Counted from the first letter of the stretch, positions 16,474 through 27,445 are shown. The stretch: 64,000 nucleotides of DNA from Hyalangium versicolor (GCF_020103695.1 NZ_JAHXBF010000012.1:353877-417876); one strand, 5' to 3'. Made by a program: numbers and translations. Notes: generated by a model not told the origin, from the letters alone.

Positions 16474-17082
16474 TCAGCCCTGACGCTCCGGCAATCCGAG
16501 CGCCTTGCGCACCTCAACCGTCGAGCGCCCCGCCCAGTGGCGGCGGTGGTTCTCCACGAGGGCGAAGCTCCGCGTCTCCATCCGATCCAGGTAGAGCGTG
16601 CCGTCCAGGTGATCCACCTCGTGCTGGAGGATGCGCGCGTACCAGCCCCGAGCCGAGATGGAGACAGGCTTGCCGTTCTCATCCAGCGCCTCCACGCGCA
16701 CGCCGCGCGCCCGAGCCACCAGCGCCGAGTACCCGCTGACGCTCAGGCAGCCCTCGAAGAACTCCACGGGCGTGGGATCCTCCACCACCAGGCGCGGGTT
16801 GATGAGCACATGGAAGTCCACCGGCTTGCGCTCGCGTGCGGCCAGCTCTTCCGGAGAGACACCCGCCTGATACTCGGCCCGATCCTCCACCACGACGACA
16901 CGCAGCCCCATCCCCACCTGCGGTGCGGCCAGCCCCACCCCGGGCGTGTCCCGCATCGTGTCGCGCATGAGCGCAATCAGTGATTTCACCTCGGGGTTGG
17001 CAATCTCCTCGGGCGTCAGCTCCCGGGCCCGCTGCCTCAATACGGGCTCTCCCGCCTGGACGATCTTGAGCACCATCGGCAT
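16474..17082 (-). CDS. def: peptide deformylase
   Basis: 202 residues with all three deformylase motifs: GVGLAAPQ (motif 1), EGCLSV with the metal-binding Cys (motif 2) and QHEVDHLDG with the two metal-binding His and catalytic Glu (motif 3). It removes the formyl group from nascent protein N-termini. A roughly 20-residue insertion between motifs 1 and 2 (YQAGVSPEELAARERKPVDF) is longer than in the E. coli enzyme. It is transcribed away from the alpha/beta hydrolase gene across a 158-bp divergent intergenic region and stands alone, not next to fmt. Confidence 0.93.
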   Translation of the reverse strand: MPMVLKIVQAGEPVLRQRARELTPEEIANPEVKSLIALMRDTMRDTPGVGLAAPQVGMGLRVVVVEDRAEYQAGVSPEELAARERKPVDFHVLINPRLVVEDPTPVEFFEGCLSVSGYSALVARARGVRVEALDENGKPVSISARGWYARILQHEVDHLDGTLYLDRMETRSFALVENHRRHWAGRSTVEVRKALGLPERQG

Positions 17083-17240
17083 CGCAGCGCCTCCGCGTGT
17101 ACGTGTGGAACTGGCAAGAGCCTGCGCCGTAGCTGACCTTCAGCGTGCGTGCAATGCCATACACTCTCCGGCGCGGTTGTCATCTCCCGGACGGCGAGGT
17201 GTCCGCCTCACGCCCAGCGGTGATCTGCTAGAAGGGGGCC

Positions 17241-18023
17241 ATGCCCATCGCAGAGCTCAATGGACAGGGAATCTTCTTCGAGGATTCGGGAGGCCCCGGC
17301 CGCCCCGTCATCCTGGCGCACGGCTTCCTCATGGACAGCCGGATGTTCGACCCGCAGGTGGAGGTACTCGCCCCCGAGTTCCGCGTCATCCGCTGGGACG
17401 CGCGAGCCTTCGGGCGCACCCGGTGGGATGGCAAGCCCTTCTCCCTGTATGACCTGGCCGCCGACTGCGTGGCGCTGCTCGATCACCTGGGCATCGACAA
17501 GGCCGTGGTGGGTGGCATGTCGCAGGGAGGCTACTGCGCGCTGCGCATCGCCCTGCGCTACCCCGAGCGCGCGAAGGCGCTCGTGCTCATGAGTACCCGC
17601 GGCACGAACGATGACGAGCAGGCGAAGGCCAGCTACGTGCAGGCGGCCCAGGTCTGGTCCTCGGTGGGCCCCGAGCCCATCGTCCAGGCTCTCGCGGGCC
17701 CCCTCCTTGGCGACCCGCGCCTGTTCCCCACGTGGCTGGAGCGCTGGCGTCAGGTGCCCTCGGCGAACTACCTGGCCGCCGTCCGCAACCTCACCGACCG
17801 GGACGACATCACCGCTCGGCTGAAGGAGATCCGCTGCCCCGCCTTCATCACCCATGGGCTGGAGGACACCGGAACTCCCCCTTCGGATGGCGAGTTCCTC
17901 CACAAGACGCTGCCGGGCAGCGTCCGCTTCGTCCCCGTGCCCCAGGCCACGCACGCGGCCAACCTCTCGCACCCGGAGGTGGTCAATCCGCCGCTGCTCG
18001 AGTTCCTGCGCACCTACGCATGA
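17241..18023 (+). CDS. alpha/beta-fold hydrolase
   Basis: 260 residues. HGFLMDSRMFDPQ gives the oxyanion region, GGMSQGGYCAL the nucleophile elbow (G-x-S-x-G), GLEDTGTPP the acid Asp and ATHAANLSHPE the catalytic His near the C-terminus. The arrangement is that of 3-oxoadipate enol-lactonase and haloperoxidase-type hydrolases, but no neighbouring pathway genes narrow the substrate. It is convergent with the VWA gene, 35 bp apart, and has no signal peptide, so it is probably cytoplasmic. Confidence 0.85.
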   Translation: MPIAELNGQGIFFEDSGGPGRPVILAHGFLMDSRMFDPQVEVLAPEFRVIRWDARAFGRTRWDGKPFSLYDLAADCVALLDHLGIDKAVVGGMSQGGYCALRIALRYPERAKALVLMSTRGTNDDEQAKASYVQAAQVWSSVGPEPIVQALAGPLLGDPRLFPTWLERWRQVPSANYLAAVRNLTDRDDITARLKEIRCPAFITHGLEDTGTPPSDGEFLHKTLPGSVRFVPVPQATHAANLSHPEVVNPPLLEFLRTYA

Positions 18024-18058
18024 GCCGGGGAACGGCGTGAGCCTCGCCGCCCGAGCCC

Positions 18059-19273
18059 TCAGTAGGCCACGCCATACGTGGCGGCCTGAGTCCTCACGCT
18101 CTTCATCACGTTGTCATCGAAGCTGTCCGACTTCTCCGCCACGTTCTTCTCACGCCACGTGTCGCGGTCCGCCGCCAGCTTCGCCGCCTTGGCCTCCAGC
18201 ACCTTGCGCTCATCGGCGAGCTGCTTCACCTTCGCCGCCTGCTCCTCCTTCTTCAGCCCCTGCAGCGCCGCCGGGAGCTCCGCCGACTTCACCGAGGCCA
18301 GGGCCTCGGGCTTCTCCACCAGATCCACCGCCCCGCCCACGGCCACGGGCGCACTGCTCGCCGCCGGAGCGGCCATGGCCGAGCCCCCGGAGCGCGCCTT
18401 CTTCATGTAGCTGATGCGCTCGGCGGCCTGCTCCGGCGCCAGCGTGGCCATCTGCGACGCGCGGTCCATGTTCTGCGCCTGCACGTCCGCCGTGCCCGTG
18501 TACAGCGTCTTGGTGGCGATCTCCGCGTTCACCTTCGCCAGCTCCGCGTCATACGGCGTCGCCACCGCCAGCATGCCGCCCTCCTGGCCAATGGTGTCGA
18601 ACGTGCCATCCGTCAGCTTCGCCGCGTACCTCCACGCCGTCGCCGTCTCCTCATCCCCGCCGCAGCGCACCGTGTTCACCACGATGTGGCGCTCCTTGGC
18701 CTGCCTCGACCAGGACTTGAAGCTCCACTTCTCCTCACGCGCGGCCGGCGGCGCATCGCCCACCAGGAAGATGACCTTCATCGTCTCGCGGTTGTCGCTC
18801 CAGCTCATCTTCGACACCGCCTCGCCCAGCCCGCGGCCCACGTGCTCGGGAGTGTCCCCACCGCCATCCGCGCTGAACTGGCGCAGGTGGGTGAACACCG
18901 TGTCCAGGTCCTCGCTCAAGTCGAAGCGCTTCGTCACGTACTCGTCCCCCACGTCCCGGTAGCCCACCAGCCCCACCTTCAGCCGAGGCGTCGGCTTGCC
19001 CGTGGCGATCCGCGAGGCGATGGAGAAGATCTTCTGCTTGGCGCCCTCGAGCAGCCCGGACATCGAGCCCGTCGTATCCAGCACGAAGACCACCTCGATC
19101 TGCGGCCGGGCCTCCTTCTTCGGAGCCTCCTCGGGCGCCTTCACCTGCGCGGGCTGCTCCTGCTTGGGAGCGGCAGCCGCGGCGGGAGTCTCCGCGAAGG
19201 CCAGGGGAGCAGAGAGCGTAACAGTGGCGAGCGCGGCGGCCAGGACAGGCCGCGCGAGGAATTTCAGGGACAT
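18059..19273 (-). CDS. exported von Willebrand factor A domain protein
   Basis: 404 residues. Residues 1-27 form a Sec signal peptide (hydrophobic LARPVLAAALATVTLSAP, cleavage near AFA/ET). An Ala/Pro/Lys-rich linker leads to a VWA domain (about 60-260) with a complete MIDAS motif DTTGSMS (Asp66, Ser70, Ser72) and a later GGGDTPEH segment supplying the Thr/Asp ligand region. The C-terminal part (KKEEQAAKVKQLADERKVLEAK) predicts a coiled coil. It is periplasmic or surface located, probably binding a divalent cation and a protein partner. No partner gene is adjacent. Confidence 0.85.
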   Translation of the reverse strand: MSLKFLARPVLAAALATVTLSAPLAFAETPAAAAAPKQEQPAQVKAPEEAPKKEARPQIEVVFVLDTTGSMSGLLEGAKQKIFSIASRIATGKPTPRLKVGLVGYRDVGDEYVTKRFDLSEDLDTVFTHLRQFSADGGGDTPEHVGRGLGEAVSKMSWSDNRETMKVIFLVGDAPPAAREEKWSFKSWSRQAKERHIVVNTVRCGGDEETATAWRYAAKLTDGTFDTIGQEGGMLAVATPYDAELAKVNAEIATKTLYTGTADVQAQNMDRASQMATLAPEQAAERISYMKKARSGGSAMAAPAASSAPVAVGGAVDLVEKPEALASVKSAELPAALQGLKKEEQAAKVKQLADERKVLEAKAAKLAADRDTWREKNVAEKSDSFDDNVMKSVRTQAATYGVAY

Positions 19274-19310
19274 GGAAGGCTCCAGGGGAAGTGTTCCCCA
19301 GAAACGGACG

Positions 19311-19346
19311 AGGGCGCGGAAAGGTCTATGCCCTCCCGCGCCCTCC
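19311..19346 (-). terminator. hairpin downstream of the pirin gene
   Basis: GAGGGCGCGG (19311-19320) and CCGCGCCCTC (19337-19346) form a perfect 10-bp stem with a 16-base loop, placed 27 bp after the pirin stop and before the VWA start. No clear T-run follows, so termination would rely on the very stable stem. Confidence 0.45.
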
Positions 19347-19372
19347 TATCTCCGCCTGTCTCACGCTGGCGC

Positions 19373-20068
19373 TCAGGCCAGATCGAAGAGCAGCGCCTCC
19401 ACCGGCTCGTTGGCCGTGAGGACCAGCGAGCTCTCGTTGGAGATCGCCGCGCCGTCACCGGCGTTGAGGGCCACGCCGTTCAGCGTGGCCGAGCCCCGAG
19501 CGATCTGCACCCAGGCGTGTCGGCCGGGATTCAGCGTGTACTCGGCCTTCTCGCCCTTGCCCAGCAGCGTGCTGTTCAGCGTCATGTCCTGGTGGACCGT
19601 CACCGAGCCTTCACGCCCGTCCGGAGAGGCCACCACGCGGAACCGGCCCTGACGCTCCTTCTCGGAGAACGCCTTCTGCTCGTAGCTGGGCTCCAGGCCT
19701 CGCCGCTCGGGGATGATCCAGATCTGCAGCAGGTGCAGCTCCTGATCAAAGCGGTTCTGCTCGCTGTGCAGCACACCCGTACCGGCGGTCATGCGCTGCA
19801 CCTCGCCCGGACGGATGACGCCGTGGGTGCCCATGCTGTCGCGGTGCTCCACCTGCCCACCCAGGACGTAGGTGATGATCTCCATGTCCCGGTGCGGGTG
19901 GGTGCCAAACCCGGTGCGCGGCGCCACGCGATCCTCATTGATGACGCGCAGGCTGCGGAAGCCCATGTTGTCCGGGTCGTAGTAATCCGCGAACGAGAAC
20001 GAGTGATAAGTATCGAGCCAACCGTGGTTGGCGTGGCCTCGGGCTTCAGCGGGTCGAACGTTGATCAT
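19373..20068 (-). CDS. pirin-family bicupin protein
   Basis: 231 residues. The N-terminal cupin carries the pirin metal site GTHPHRDMEIITYVLGG (two His) with HGVIRPGEVQRMTAGTGVLHSEQN giving the third His and the Glu. The C-terminal cupin is degenerate, as in YhhW-type pirins. The start MINVRPAEARGHANHGWLDTYHSFSF is characteristic of YhhW. Such proteins can act as quercetin 2,3-dioxygenases in vitro; the in vivo role is unclear, often redox-linked. It is divergent from the zinc alcohol dehydrogenase, with palindromes between them. Confidence 0.9.
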   Translation of the reverse strand: MINVRPAEARGHANHGWLDTYHSFSFADYYDPDNMGFRSLRVINEDRVAPRTGFGTHPHRDMEIITYVLGGQVEHRDSMGTHGVIRPGEVQRMTAGTGVLHSEQNRFDQELHLLQIWIIPERRGLEPSYEQKAFSEKERQGRFRVVASPDGREGSVTVHQDMTLNSTLLGKGEKAEYTLNPGRHAWVQIARGSATLNGVALNAGDGAAISNESSLVLTANEPVEALLFDLA

Positions 20069-20185
20069 AGGGTGCTCCTTCGTGTTGCCTGTCTGAGATG
20101 CCCCCGCCCTCTTGGCGTTGCGGGCCGCTCAGGCTTCCCTGGCGACACCCCGTACAAGAGCAAGCCCATTGCCAACCCATAACCC

Positions 20186-20241
20186 CCTGAATTCAGGCTG
20201 AAACGAATCAGCCCCATCCGCCCACACTCTCAAATTGAGAG
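20186..20241. promoter_or_regulatory. cluster of palindromes between pirin and alcohol dehydrogenase genes
   Basis: The 490-bp divergent region holds no convincing gene. Three palindromes stand out: CCTGAATTCAGG (20186-20197), GGCTGA-AACGAA-TCAGCC (20196-20213) and CTCTCAAATTGAGAG (20227-20241). The middle one resembles LacI-family operators with a central CG (TGAAACG half-site) and matches 13 of 14 positions of the Cra consensus RSTGAAWCSNTHHW. The rest of the region is unremarkable. Confidence 0.4.
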
Positions 20242-20560
20242 AGAGAACCTCTCCAAGCGAGAGCGCCCCACCCAGCAGGGGGCCAACCGTGGGCCGAGGC
20301 GCCTGTGCCCTCCGGGAGGCCAGCCTCGTCCCCCCCGCAGTGCCTGTAGCACCGGGATTGACGACACCGGAGATGCGCCGCGAACGCCCCGATTGCTTGG
20401 AACAAAGCCACCAGACGTAGCACGTCGTTTCTATTCGGTGCGAGCGCGGTGATCGTCTCTCGTTGGCCAGGAACCGGCCCTTGGGCGATGCCCGTGGGAC
20501 CAGGGCGCAGGGTCGTGACAGTCGGGATCACACCACGAAAGGCGTACAGGAGCACTCCAC

Positions 20561-21607
20561 ATGAGAGCGAAGGCCTATCAACTCGTCGAGTGGCAGAAGC
20601 CGCCGGAGCTGCGCGAGGTGGATGTTCGAGACCCCGGTCCGGGCGAGGTGCTGCTCAGGGTGGGAGGTTGCGGGGCTTGCCACACGGACCTGACGATCAT
20701 GGGGATCCCCCCGGGGTTCATGCCGTACAAGCTTCCGTTCACGCTGGGGCATGAGACGGCGGGATGGGTGGAGGCGGTGGGGGCGGGAGTGACGGGACTC
20801 GAGCGCGGGCAGGCCATGCTCGCGTATGGCCCGTGGGGCTGCGGTCGCTGCAAGCCGTGCAGACAGGGCAGCGAGAACCACTGCGAGCGAGTGGTCGAGC
20901 TGGGCTATCACGGAGGAGGGATGGGGCGAGACGGAGGCATGGCTCACTACGCCATCGTGCCGTCGTCCCGGCTGCTGGTGCCGTTGGGCTCGTTGGATCC
21001 GCGGGACTGGGCGCCCCTGGCGGACGCGGCGCTGACGCCGTACCACACCATCAAGAGGATGCAGCCACAGCTGGTGCCAGGCACAGCGGCGGTGATCATC
21101 GGTGTGGGAGGGCTGGGGCAGATGGCCGTTCAGCTGCTGCGCGAGCTGACGCCCGCTCGCGTCATCGCCGTGGACATGTCGGCGGAGAAGCTATCGCGGG
21201 CGAAGGAGCTGGGCGCGGACAACGCCGTGCGCGCGGACGACAAGGCCCAGGAGCACATCCGCGAGCTGACGCAGGGCCAGGGCGCGGAGCTGGTGATGGA
21301 CCTGGTGGGCTCGGATGCGACGCTGAAGCTGGCGGCCAGCGTCGCGCGAGCGCGGGGGCTGATCGCGTTGATCGGCCTGGGAGGTGGCGTCCTTCCCTTC
21401 CACTTCTTCGGCGTGCCGACCGAATGCCAGGTGGTGGCGCCTTTCTGGGGAACGCTCCCCGAGATGCTGGAGGTGGTGGAGCTGGCCCAGGCGGGCCGCC
21501 TCCGCATGACGGTGGAACGCTTCCCGCTGGAACAGGTGGCGGACGTCTACCGACGCATGCATGAGGGGACGCTGAAGGGGCGCGCGATCATCACCCCGCA
21601 CGGATGA
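20561..21607 (+). CDS. zinc-dependent alcohol dehydrogenase, MDR family
   Basis: 348 residues. CGACHTDL and GHETAG hold the catalytic zinc ligands Cys and His/Glu; CGRCKPCRQGSENHC has the four cysteines of the structural zinc lobe; IIGVGGLGQMAVQLL is the NAD(P)-binding Rossmann loop, and AVDMSAEKL has an acidic residue after strand 2, which favours NAD. It oxidises alcohols or reduces aldehydes in the cytoplasm; the substrate cannot be read from sequence. ATG follows ACAGGAGCACTCC. It is divergent from the pirin gene, so the two may share regulation. Confidence 0.9.
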   Translation: MRAKAYQLVEWQKPPELREVDVRDPGPGEVLLRVGGCGACHTDLTIMGIPPGFMPYKLPFTLGHETAGWVEAVGAGVTGLERGQAMLAYGPWGCGRCKPCRQGSENHCERVVELGYHGGGMGRDGGMAHYAIVPSSRLLVPLGSLDPRDWAPLADAALTPYHTIKRMQPQLVPGTAAVIIGVGGLGQMAVQLLRELTPARVIAVDMSAEKLSRAKELGADNAVRADDKAQEHIRELTQGQGAELVMDLVGSDATLKLAASVARARGLIALIGLGGGVLPFHFFGVPTECQVVAPFWGTLPEMLEVVELAQAGRLRMTVERFPLEQVADVYRRMHEGTLKGRAIITPHG

Positions 21608-21651
21608 GCCCCGGTGCGCAACGCCGCTCCAAACGCTAGGGTACAGCCCAC

Positions 21652-22029
21652 ATGAGCACCTCCCCCGCCCGCCGACAGGCCGCACTGGCAGCCCTCGCGC
21701 TCGACGACGAGGCCCTGCTGAAGGCCTGCGACGTGGAGTACTTCATCGCCTCCGGCCCCGGCGGCCAACACCGGAACAAGACCGAGAGCGGCGTGCGCCT
21801 CACCCACCCGCCCACTGAGCTGTCCATCACCGCCACCGAGCGCCGCAGCCAGATCCAGAACAAGGGCGTGGCGCTCGAGCGCCTGCGCGAGGGTCTCAAG
21901 GCGCTCACCTTCGTGCCCAAGGTGCGCCGCGCGACGAAGCCCTCGAAGGGCTCGCAGAAGCGCCGCCTGGAGAACAAGAAGCTCACCGGCCAGAAGAAGG
22001 CCCTGCGCGGCAAGAAGGACATCTGGTGA
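21652..22029 (+). CDS. GGQ-motif peptidyl-tRNA hydrolase / release-factor-like protein
   Basis: 125 residues. ASGPGGQHRNKTESGVRLTH carries the GGQ motif that hydrolyses peptidyl-tRNA in class I release factors, and the C-terminus is Lys/Arg rich (RRLENKKLTGQKKALRGKK), which is typical of ribosome-rescue proteins that place a basic tail in the mRNA channel. It lacks stop-codon recognition domains. The N-terminal helix before GGQ is longer than in ArfB, so it may belong to the related YaeJ/RF-H-like group. It is translationally coupled to the next gene by a 4-bp overlap. Confidence 0.85.
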   Translation: MSTSPARRQAALAALALDDEALLKACDVEYFIASGPGGQHRNKTESGVRLTHPPTELSITATERRSQIQNKGVALERLREGLKALTFVPKVRRATKPSKGSQKRRLENKKLTGQKKALRGKKDIW

Positions 22030-22457
22030 GCCCCCCGCGCACGCTCGAAGACGCCATCGCCCTCGCCGTGGAGGCCCACCGGGGCCAGCGAGACAAGGCC
22101 GGGCAGACCTATATCCTCCACCCGCTGCGAGTGATGATGCGCCTGGAGACAGACGCCGAGCGCATGACGGCCATCCTCCACGACGTGGTGGAGGACACCC
22201 CGTACACGCTGGAGCGCCTGCGCGAGCTGGGCTACCCGGAAGAGGTGCTCGGCGCGCTGGACTGCCTGACAAAGCGCGAGGGCGAGTCCTACGAGGGCTT
22301 CATCGAGCGCATCCGCCCTCACCCGCTGGCACGCAGAGTGAAACTCGCGGATCTGGAAGACAACATGGACGTGCGCCGCCTGCTGACGGTGGGTGCCAGG
22401 GAGACCGAGCGGCTGGCCCGCTACCGCGCCGCCTGGGCTCGCCTGAAGGAGGCATGA
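22026..22457 (+). CDS. SpoT-like HD-domain phosphohydrolase (small alarmone hydrolase-like)
   Basis: 143 residues from a GTG overlapping the upstream stop. The N-terminal helix AIALAVEAHRGQRDKAGQTYILHPLRV and the HD motif ILHDVVEDTPYT match the (p)ppGpp hydrolase domain of SpoT/MESH1; VKLADLEDNMD is the later metal/base-binding Asp segment. No synthetase or TGS/ACT domains are present, so it would only degrade alarmones or related nucleotides. Coupling to a ribosome-rescue gene suggests a translation-stress unit, which is inference. Confidence 0.82.
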   Translation: MSPPRTLEDAIALAVEAHRGQRDKAGQTYILHPLRVMMRLETDAERMTAILHDVVEDTPYTLERLRELGYPEEVLGALDCLTKREGESYEGFIERIRPHPLARRVKLADLEDNMDVRRLLTVGARETERLARYRAAWARLKEA

Positions 22458-22625
22458 AGTCAGCCAGTCCGTCGTCCGCCACCAGCCCGCCTACCCTTGC
22501 TCAACCCTCCCCCCATTGAGACCTTTCTACCGAGGTCTCCCGGTAGGGGAAGTGAGCCAGGCCATGTCTCGGAATGCTCCAGGGTGGATGGGTGTCGGCA
22601 GGGCTCGGAGCACTCCCAGGAGCGC

Positions 22626-25600
22626 GTGGAGGTGACCGAGTCCGGCGCGAGCCCTCCTTCGCTGGAGGTGGTCGGGGGAATCACCGAGGAGCAGTCGCGC
22701 TTCTTCCTGGAAATCATGGTGGCCAGCGCACCGATCGGGCTGGCCTTCGTGGATCTGGATCTGCGCTTCGTCTACATCAACGACACCCTGGCGGAATACA
22801 ACGGAGTGCCCCGCGCCGCGCACCTGGGCCGCAAGGTGAAGGACATCGTCCCGCGGATCTGGGAGTTCATCGAACCGCACTACCGTCTTGTCGTGGAGCA
22901 GCAGAGGCCCGTGCTCAACCTCCAGCTCACCGGAGAAACCTCCCGAGCCCCTGGCGTGCGCCGCTCGTGGCAGTGCAGCTACTACCCCGTCCGGGACGCG
23001 GCGGGCACGCTGTGCGGAATAGGGACGGTCGTCACGGAGGTCACCGAGCAGCGCCGGGCCGAGGAGGCACTCCGGGCCAGCGAGCGGCGCTACCGCTGTC
23101 TCGTGGAGTCCATGCACCAACCGGTGTGGACGCTCAATCTCCGCGGAGAGATCGTCGAGCCCGCTCCGCGCTGGCGCGAGTTCACGGGCCAGCAGGATGA
23201 CGAGTACGTGCGCCATGGGTGGCTCACCGCCATCCACCCCGATGACCGGCCGCGGATGATGAGCGAGTGGCGCCACGCACTGGCAGAGCGCGTGCCCTAC
23301 CAGACCGAGCTTCGGCTCCAGCGCCACGATGGCTTGTGGCGCGACGTCATCCTGCGGTGCGTCCCCGTCCTCCAGGAGGAGGGCTCCGTGATCGAGTGGC
23401 TGGGCGTGGCCGAGGACATCAGCGCGCGCAAGCGGGCCGAACGTGCGCTCCAGCAGGCCACCACGGAGCTCCAGCACAGCGAGGAGCGCTACCGCACCTT
23501 CATCAACCAGAGCACCGAGGGCATCTGGCGCATGGAGCTGGCACCCCCCATCTCCGTGGCGCTCCCCGAGGAGCAGCAGCTCGAGGCCATCTTCCGCAGC
23601 GCGTACCTGGCCGAGTGCAACACCGCCATGGCGAAGATGCACGGCCTGCAGGCGCCCATCTCTCCAGTGGGGCGGCGGCTGGACCAGTTCCTCACCCGCT
23701 CCAACCCACGTGACGTGGAGTACCTCCGCGCCTTCATCCGCAGCGGTTACCGGCTGGAGAACTCCGAGCTGAGGCAGGTGCACTCGGATGGCAGGCCCCA
23801 GGTGTTCCTCAGCAACCTGGTCGGCGTGGTGGAGGACGGCCATCTCGTGCGCGCCTGGGGGACCCAGCGCGACGTGACGGAGCAGTACATGGCTCAACTG
23901 GCCCTGGAATCCAGCCAGGAGGAGGCCCGGCACAACGCCCAGCAGCTCCGCGTCATCACCGACGCCTTGCCAGCACTCGTGAGCTACGTCGATCGCGACG
24001 AGCGCGTCCTGTTCTGCAACCAGGCCCATGAGAGCTGGTTTGGCGCCAGGGGGGAGCAGTTGGTCGGCAGAACAGTGCGGGAGATCTTCACTGAGCGCTA
24101 CCCACGGGTGAGGGAGTGGGTCCGCAGGGCGCTCTCGGGCGAGACCGTGCGCTACGAGGCCGCCTACACACGCAAGGACGGACAGCCTGTCTATGTGCAG
24201 GCCACCTATATCCCCAGCCGTGACGCCCGAGGCGAGGTGCAAGGCTTCGTGGCTCACCTCCACGACATCACCGACCGCAAGCGGGCGGAGCTCGAACTGG
24301 AGGCACAGCGCTCCCGGCTCGAGGACATCCTCATCAACTGCCCGGCCCCCATCTGCATCTTGAGCGGCCCCCAGCAGGTCTTCACCCTGGCCAATCCCAT
24401 CTTCCAGAAGCTGTCAGGGATCCCGAAGCTCCTGGGGACCTCCATGCACGAGCTGATGTCGGACGAGGATGGCCGCTCCTATTCCGAACGGGTCCGCCGC
24501 GTCTACGAGACGGGAGAGCCCCTCTTCCAGAAGGAGTTCCGCGCGCGCGTCGGTGCCTCGAGCCGGCACCCCGGTGCGTCCGATGGCATGGAGGAATACC
24601 GGCTCTTCGACATCCTGCTCCATCCCCTGCGTGACGCCCAGGGACAGGTGGACTCGGTCATGAGCTTCTCCATCGATGTGACGGAGCAGGTGGAGGCCCG
24701 GCAGAAGATGGAGGAGTGGGCAGCCCACCTCTCCCACCAGGAGCAGTGGCTGCGCTCGGTGCTGGACGTCATGCCCGTGGCGCTGCTGCTGCTGGAGCCT
24801 GGCACCGGGCGGGTGCTCTTCGCCAACCAGACCGCCCACCGGATGGCGGGGGGGACCTTCCCTATGGGGGTGCCCTCGACGCAGTACGGCACGGTCTACG
24901 AACTGCTGCACGAGGACGGCACTCCCATCCCCACGGAGTTCGTCCCCGGAGTGAGGGCGGCGCGAGGAGAACAAGTCCGAGGCGCGTCCTTGACCTGGGT
25001 GACGCCCGCGGGGCGCTACTGCCTGCTCATCGACTCCGAGATACTCCCGGCGGCCCATGGTCACCCGTCCACCGTCCTGCTGACGCTCCAGGACGTGAGC
25101 CAGCTCAAGCACACGCAGGACCAGCTCCAGAAGGCCGTGCAGCTCCGGGACGAGTTCCTCACGGTGGCCTCGCACGAGCTGAGAACGCCGCTCACTCCCC
25201 TGCAGCTCAAGCTGCAGTCCCTCATGCGAGACTGCGCGGCCGAGCTGCCTCCCGAGCAACTGCGCGAGCGCGTCCGCAAGACGGCCGCGAGCGCCACCCT
25301 GCAGATCCACAAGCTCGTGGAACTCATCGGCGATCTGCTCGACGTCTCCCGGCTCTCCGAAGGCCGGCTGTCCCTGTTCATCGAGCCGGTGGACCTGGCG
25401 GACCTGGTCCGGGAGGTGGCCGAGCACTTCGAGTCCGAGTCCCGCCGCGTCCGGGCACCGCTCGTCATCCTGGCCGAGGCGCCCGTCATCGGGTTCTGGG
25501 ATCGCCTGCGGCTGGAGCAGGTCGTCGACAACCTCCTCTCCAACGCACTCAAGTACGGGCCGGGCAGGCCCGTCACACTCCGGGTGGAACTCCGGGGGGA

Positions 25601-25883
25601 CAGGGCCCAGCTCACCGTGAGCGACGAGGGCATTGGCATCGCGTCCGAGAGCCTGCCGCGCATCTTCGAGAAGTTCGAGCGGGCCGTCTCCCCCCGCCAC
25701 TACGGCGGCCTGGGCCTGGGCCTGTACATCACCCGACAGGTCATCCACGCGATGGGAGGCACCATCCAGGTGGAGAGCCAATTGGAGCGAGGGGCCACCT
25801 TCACCGTGGAACTGCCGCTCACGGGGGCCGGAACCCCACCCAGGGGGGCCGCCAGCGCTCCTCTCCCGGGCCGGAAGGCCTGA
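22626..25883 (+). CDS. multi-PAS hybrid-free sensor histidine kinase
   Basis: 1085 residues if started at this GTG, which follows AGGAG; a TTG 129 bp upstream is also in frame but codons between them lack G/C third-position bias. Six PAS-like domains follow: starts near FLEIMVASAPIGLAFVD, YRCLVESMHQPVWTL, YRTFINQSTEGIWRM, LRVITDALPALVSYVD, LEDILINCPAPICIL and LRSVLDVMPVALLLL. HisKA has FLTVASHELRTPLTPL with the phospho-accepting His; HATPase_c has VVDNLLSNALKYGPG, SDEGIGIA and GGLGLGLYI. There are no membrane helices and no receiver domain, so it is a soluble kinase with an unlinked response regulator. Confidence 0.88.
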   Translation: MEVTESGASPPSLEVVGGITEEQSRFFLEIMVASAPIGLAFVDLDLRFVYINDTLAEYNGVPRAAHLGRKVKDIVPRIWEFIEPHYRLVVEQQRPVLNLQLTGETSRAPGVRRSWQCSYYPVRDAAGTLCGIGTVVTEVTEQRRAEEALRASERRYRCLVESMHQPVWTLNLRGEIVEPAPRWREFTGQQDDEYVRHGWLTAIHPDDRPRMMSEWRHALAERVPYQTELRLQRHDGLWRDVILRCVPVLQEEGSVIEWLGVAEDISARKRAERALQQATTELQHSEERYRTFINQSTEGIWRMELAPPISVALPEEQQLEAIFRSAYLAECNTAMAKMHGLQAPISPVGRRLDQFLTRSNPRDVEYLRAFIRSGYRLENSELRQVHSDGRPQVFLSNLVGVVEDGHLVRAWGTQRDVTEQYMAQLALESSQEEARHNAQQLRVITDALPALVSYVDRDERVLFCNQAHESWFGARGEQLVGRTVREIFTERYPRVREWVRRALSGETVRYEAAYTRKDGQPVYVQATYIPSRDARGEVQGFVAHLHDITDRKRAELELEAQRSRLEDILINCPAPICILSGPQQVFTLANPIFQKLSGIPKLLGTSMHELMSDEDGRSYSERVRRVYETGEPLFQKEFRARVGASSRHPGASDGMEEYRLFDILLHPLRDAQGQVDSVMSFSIDVTEQVEARQKMEEWAAHLSHQEQWLRSVLDVMPVALLLLEPGTGRVLFANQTAHRMAGGTFPMGVPSTQYGTVYELLHEDGTPIPTEFVPGVRAARGEQVRGASLTWVTPAGRYCLLIDSEILPAAHGHPSTVLLTLQDVSQLKHTQDQLQKAVQLRDEFLTVASHELRTPLTPLQLKLQSLMRDCAAELPPEQLRERVRKTAASATLQIHKLVELIGDLLDVSRLSEGRLSLFIEPVDLADLVREVAEHFESESRRVRAPLVILAEAPVIGFWDRLRLEQVVDNLLSNALKYGPGRPVTLRVELRGDRAQLTVSDEGIGIASESLPRIFEKFERAVSPRHYGGLGLGLYITRQVIHAMGGTIQVESQLERGATFTVELPLTGAGTPPRGAASAPLPGRKA

Positions 25884-25982
25884 GAGCGTGCCATCGGCAG
25901 GCGCCTTGCCGCAACAGCGCTCTTGTCCTTCGGCCCGAGCACGGCTAACTCGCTCCCCCGACTTGGAGCAAGGGAGAGCGCC

Positions 25983-27383
<1,401 letters not shown>

Positions 27384-27445
27384 GGTGGCTGTAGTATCCG
27401 GGCCCGTCAGGGTCCGGATGTTGGACTGGCATTGAGGGGGGACAT

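Noticed and set aside
27396..27419. Hairpin ATCCGG/CCGGAT after asnS
   Set aside because: Only a 6-bp stem with a 12-base loop, which is easily expected by chance in this GC-rich DNA.
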